Of a stretch of DNA of 64,000 nucleotides, positions 62,751 to 64,000 are shown piece by piece. Both the position numbers and the translations under genes were made by a program. Below the pieces are notes generated by a model, which worked only from the letters and a program-made list of their open reading frames with translations, had not been told where the DNA came from and did not search any database. How positions within the stretch are numbered: the first letter of the stretch is position 1; each line of letters begins with the position of its first letter. The DNA comes from an uncultured Lachnospiraceae bacterium (GTDB lineage Bacteria > Bacillota > Clostridia > Lachnospirales > Lachnospiraceae), in assembly GCA_947593735.1 (NCBI GenBank), contig CANQDT010000002.1:1-64000 (forward strand), given 5' to 3'.

Positions 62751-62933
62751 TTGAAAAAAGTATACGTAAGTCCCAATATGAAAATGAATAAATATGTTCT
62801 CAACGATACGATTACTACTTCTGGTACGGAGCCGGAAGTACCTAAAGTGAATGTCGATCTTACCGGTGAAGCGGGCGGTATTTCTGATTCTGTCAGAGAT
62901 ACTGTGTATAATGATTTTTTTAATCAAGTATAA
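62751..62933 (+). CDS. 60-residue peptide with Y-x-x-P leader pattern
   Basis: Begins KKVYVSPNMKMNKYVLNDTI, continues TTSGTEPEVPKVNVDLTG and ends with VYNDFFNQV. GAGGTG lies six to seven bases before TTG 62751, which I take as start; GTG 62742 would add three residues without a site. No hydrophobic segment. I recall numerous short Clostridial proteins with K-x-Y-x-x-P near the start and D-x-I-T-T-S-G after about 20 residues and no known role; some look like precursor peptides. Lies 31 bases after the module protein and 19 before the fucosidase. Confidence 0.6.
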   Translation: MKKVYVSPNMKMNKYVLNDTITTSGTEPEVPKVNVDLTGEAGGISDSVRDTVYNDFFNQV

Positions 62934-62952
62934 AGGGAATAATGAGGAAATT

Positions 62953-64000
62953 ATGATAAAAGAGTATTTAAACAGAATTGACGAAGTAATCAGAAAGGGA
63001 AAATATAAGGACGATTGGGATTCCCTGCAGCAGTATCATGCTCCGAACTGGTATGAAAAAACGAAATTCGGAATTTTTATTCATTGGGGTGTGTATTCTG
63101 TGCCCGCGTTTGGCAGCGAATGGTATTCTCGGAATATGTACGTACAGGGTAGTGAGGAATATGAGCATCATATTAAAACTTACGGCGAACATAAAGATTT
63201 TGGCTATAAAGATTTTATTCCTATGTTTCAAGCAGAAAAATTTGATGCAGAAGAATGGATAAAATTGTTTCAGGCAGCCGGAGCTCAGTACATTATACCC
63301 GTTGCGGAACATCATGACGGCTTTCAGATGTATGATAGTGAGCTGTCAGAGTGGAATGCAAAAAAAATGGGACCGAAAAGAGATGTTCTTGGCGAATTGA
63401 CAGAAGGATGCAAAAAGGCAGGGCTTATAAACGGTGCATCCAGCCATCGAGTGGAACATTGGTTTTTTATGGGACATGGCAGAGAATTCGACTCGGATAT
63501 CAAAGAGCCGCTAAAGCCCGGTGATTTTTATTGGCCAGCCATGCAGCAGCCTCATCATCATGATGTGTTTTCTGAACCGGCTCCATCGGCCGAGTTCCTT
63601 GAGGACTGGTTGTGTCGCTGCTGCGAAATCGTAGATAAATACAGACCTAAGATCGTATATTTTGACTGGTGGATCCAGCACAGTGCGGTAAAACCGTATT
63701 TAAAAAAATTTGCCGCCTATTATTATAACCGTGCCGAAGAATGGGGTGAAGAAGTTGTTATAAACTATAAATATGACGCCTTTCAATTTGGTACGGCAGT
63801 AATTGATCTTGAACGTGGTCAGTTTGCTGATGCAAGACCTTATTTATGGCAAGCCGGTACGGCAGTAGCAAACAACTCATGGTGTTACACTGAGAATAAT
63901 CAGTACAAAACAGCCACACAGATATTGCGCGATCTGGTTGACGTGGTAAGTAAAAATGGAAGACTGCTGTTAAATATCGGTCCGAAAGCAGACGGAACCA
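62953..64000 (+). CDS. alpha-L-fucosidase, GH29 (partial at right edge)
   Basis: Retaining exo-fucosidase. The first 349 codons are open to the window end. WYEKTKFGIFIHWGVYSVPA (about 35-54) is the GH29 opening; VAEHHDGFQMYDSELSEWNA with HHDGF is the substrate-binding motif; the nucleophile Asp lies in KIVYFDWW (about residue 238). NGRLLLNIGPKADGT near the edge is the conserved end of the catalytic barrel. No signal peptide, so cytoplasmic, working on imported oligosaccharides. GAGGAA three bases before the ATG. Last visible gene of the locus. Confidence 0.93.
   Translation, partial: MIKEYLNRIDEVIRKGKYKDDWDSLQQYHAPNWYEKTKFGIFIHWGVYSVPAFGSEWYSRNMYVQGSEEYEHHIKTYGEHKDFGYKDFIPMFQAEKFDAEEWIKLFQAAGAQYIIPVAEHHDGFQMYDSELSEWNAKKMGPKRDVLGELTEGCKKAGLINGASSHRVEHWFFMGHGREFDSDIKEPLKPGDFYWPAMQQPHHHDVFSEPAPSAEFLEDWLCRCCEIVDKYRPKIVYFDWWIQHSAVKPYLKKFAAYYYNRAEEWGEEVVINYKYDAFQFGTAVIDLERGQFADARPYLWQAGTAVANNSWCYTENNQYKTATQILRDLVDVVSKNGRLLLNIGPKADGT

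Overview
The window looks like a chromosomal segment of an anaerobic, spore-forming gut Clostridium relative, most likely Lachnospiraceae. Evidence: cotJ-type spore coat genes, a CotS-family gene, both dipicolinate synthase subunits, Gram-positive ribosome binding sites (AGGAGG), a tryptophan T-box, LPxTG-free but lysine-rich Ig-like surface proteins, and split methionine synthase genes. No rRNA, phage structural genes, intact transposase or CRISPR array is visible.

Layout. 1-5.6 kb is an accessory junkyard: a partial CDS, a 46-bp tandem repeat behind a strong reverse promoter, a GNAT enzyme, two decayed HicAB toxin-antitoxin loci, a duplicated and partly deleted HTH gene, RHH and DUF4177 proteins, and a cotJC cut off after about 31 residues, which marks a recombination junction near 4.73 kb. 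5.6-8.2 kb is a compact operon of a stand-alone NRPS-type adenylation domain, an acetyltransferase and an esterase. 8.3-10.9 kb holds a secreted fibronectin-like protein, an XRE regulator and a secreted nuclease with a conserved partner.

11-29 kb is mostly core metabolism: a GntR/FCD regulator and ilvC; a MATE exporter and an ABC exporter; upp; an Rrf2 (CymR-like) regulator with cysK, tcdA and metY for sulfur assimilation; an oxidoreductase and tRNA-Val; then a T-box-controlled trpEGDCBA operon that has no trpF. 28-34.6 kb carries dpaA, a LUD protein, a metF/reactivation-domain/metH operon on the minus strand, and dpaB with a sigma-K-like promoter. 34.8-43.1 kb has an orphan BMP-family binding lipoprotein, three-copy MITE-like repeats shared with the trp leader, CotS, a phosphohexomutase, a zinc/cadmium P-type ATPase with its ArsR regulator, and a BspA-type leucine-rich repeat protein.

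From about 43.1 kb to the end the DNA is more AT-rich and encodes one co-directional polysaccharide-utilisation locus: very large secreted Ig-repeat and heparinase II/III-type proteins, a second heparinase-like enzyme without signal peptide, a sugar-binding lipoprotein, proteins carrying three copies of a module I do not recognise (consensus GW-L-Y, NPW, EPCLGMYVD, LQFNLRRVG), a 60-residue TTG-start peptide, and an alpha-L-fucosidase that runs off the right edge. Together these suggest degradation and import of a fucose-containing acidic polysaccharide such as host glycosaminoglycan or mucin-like glycans; the substrate is inference.
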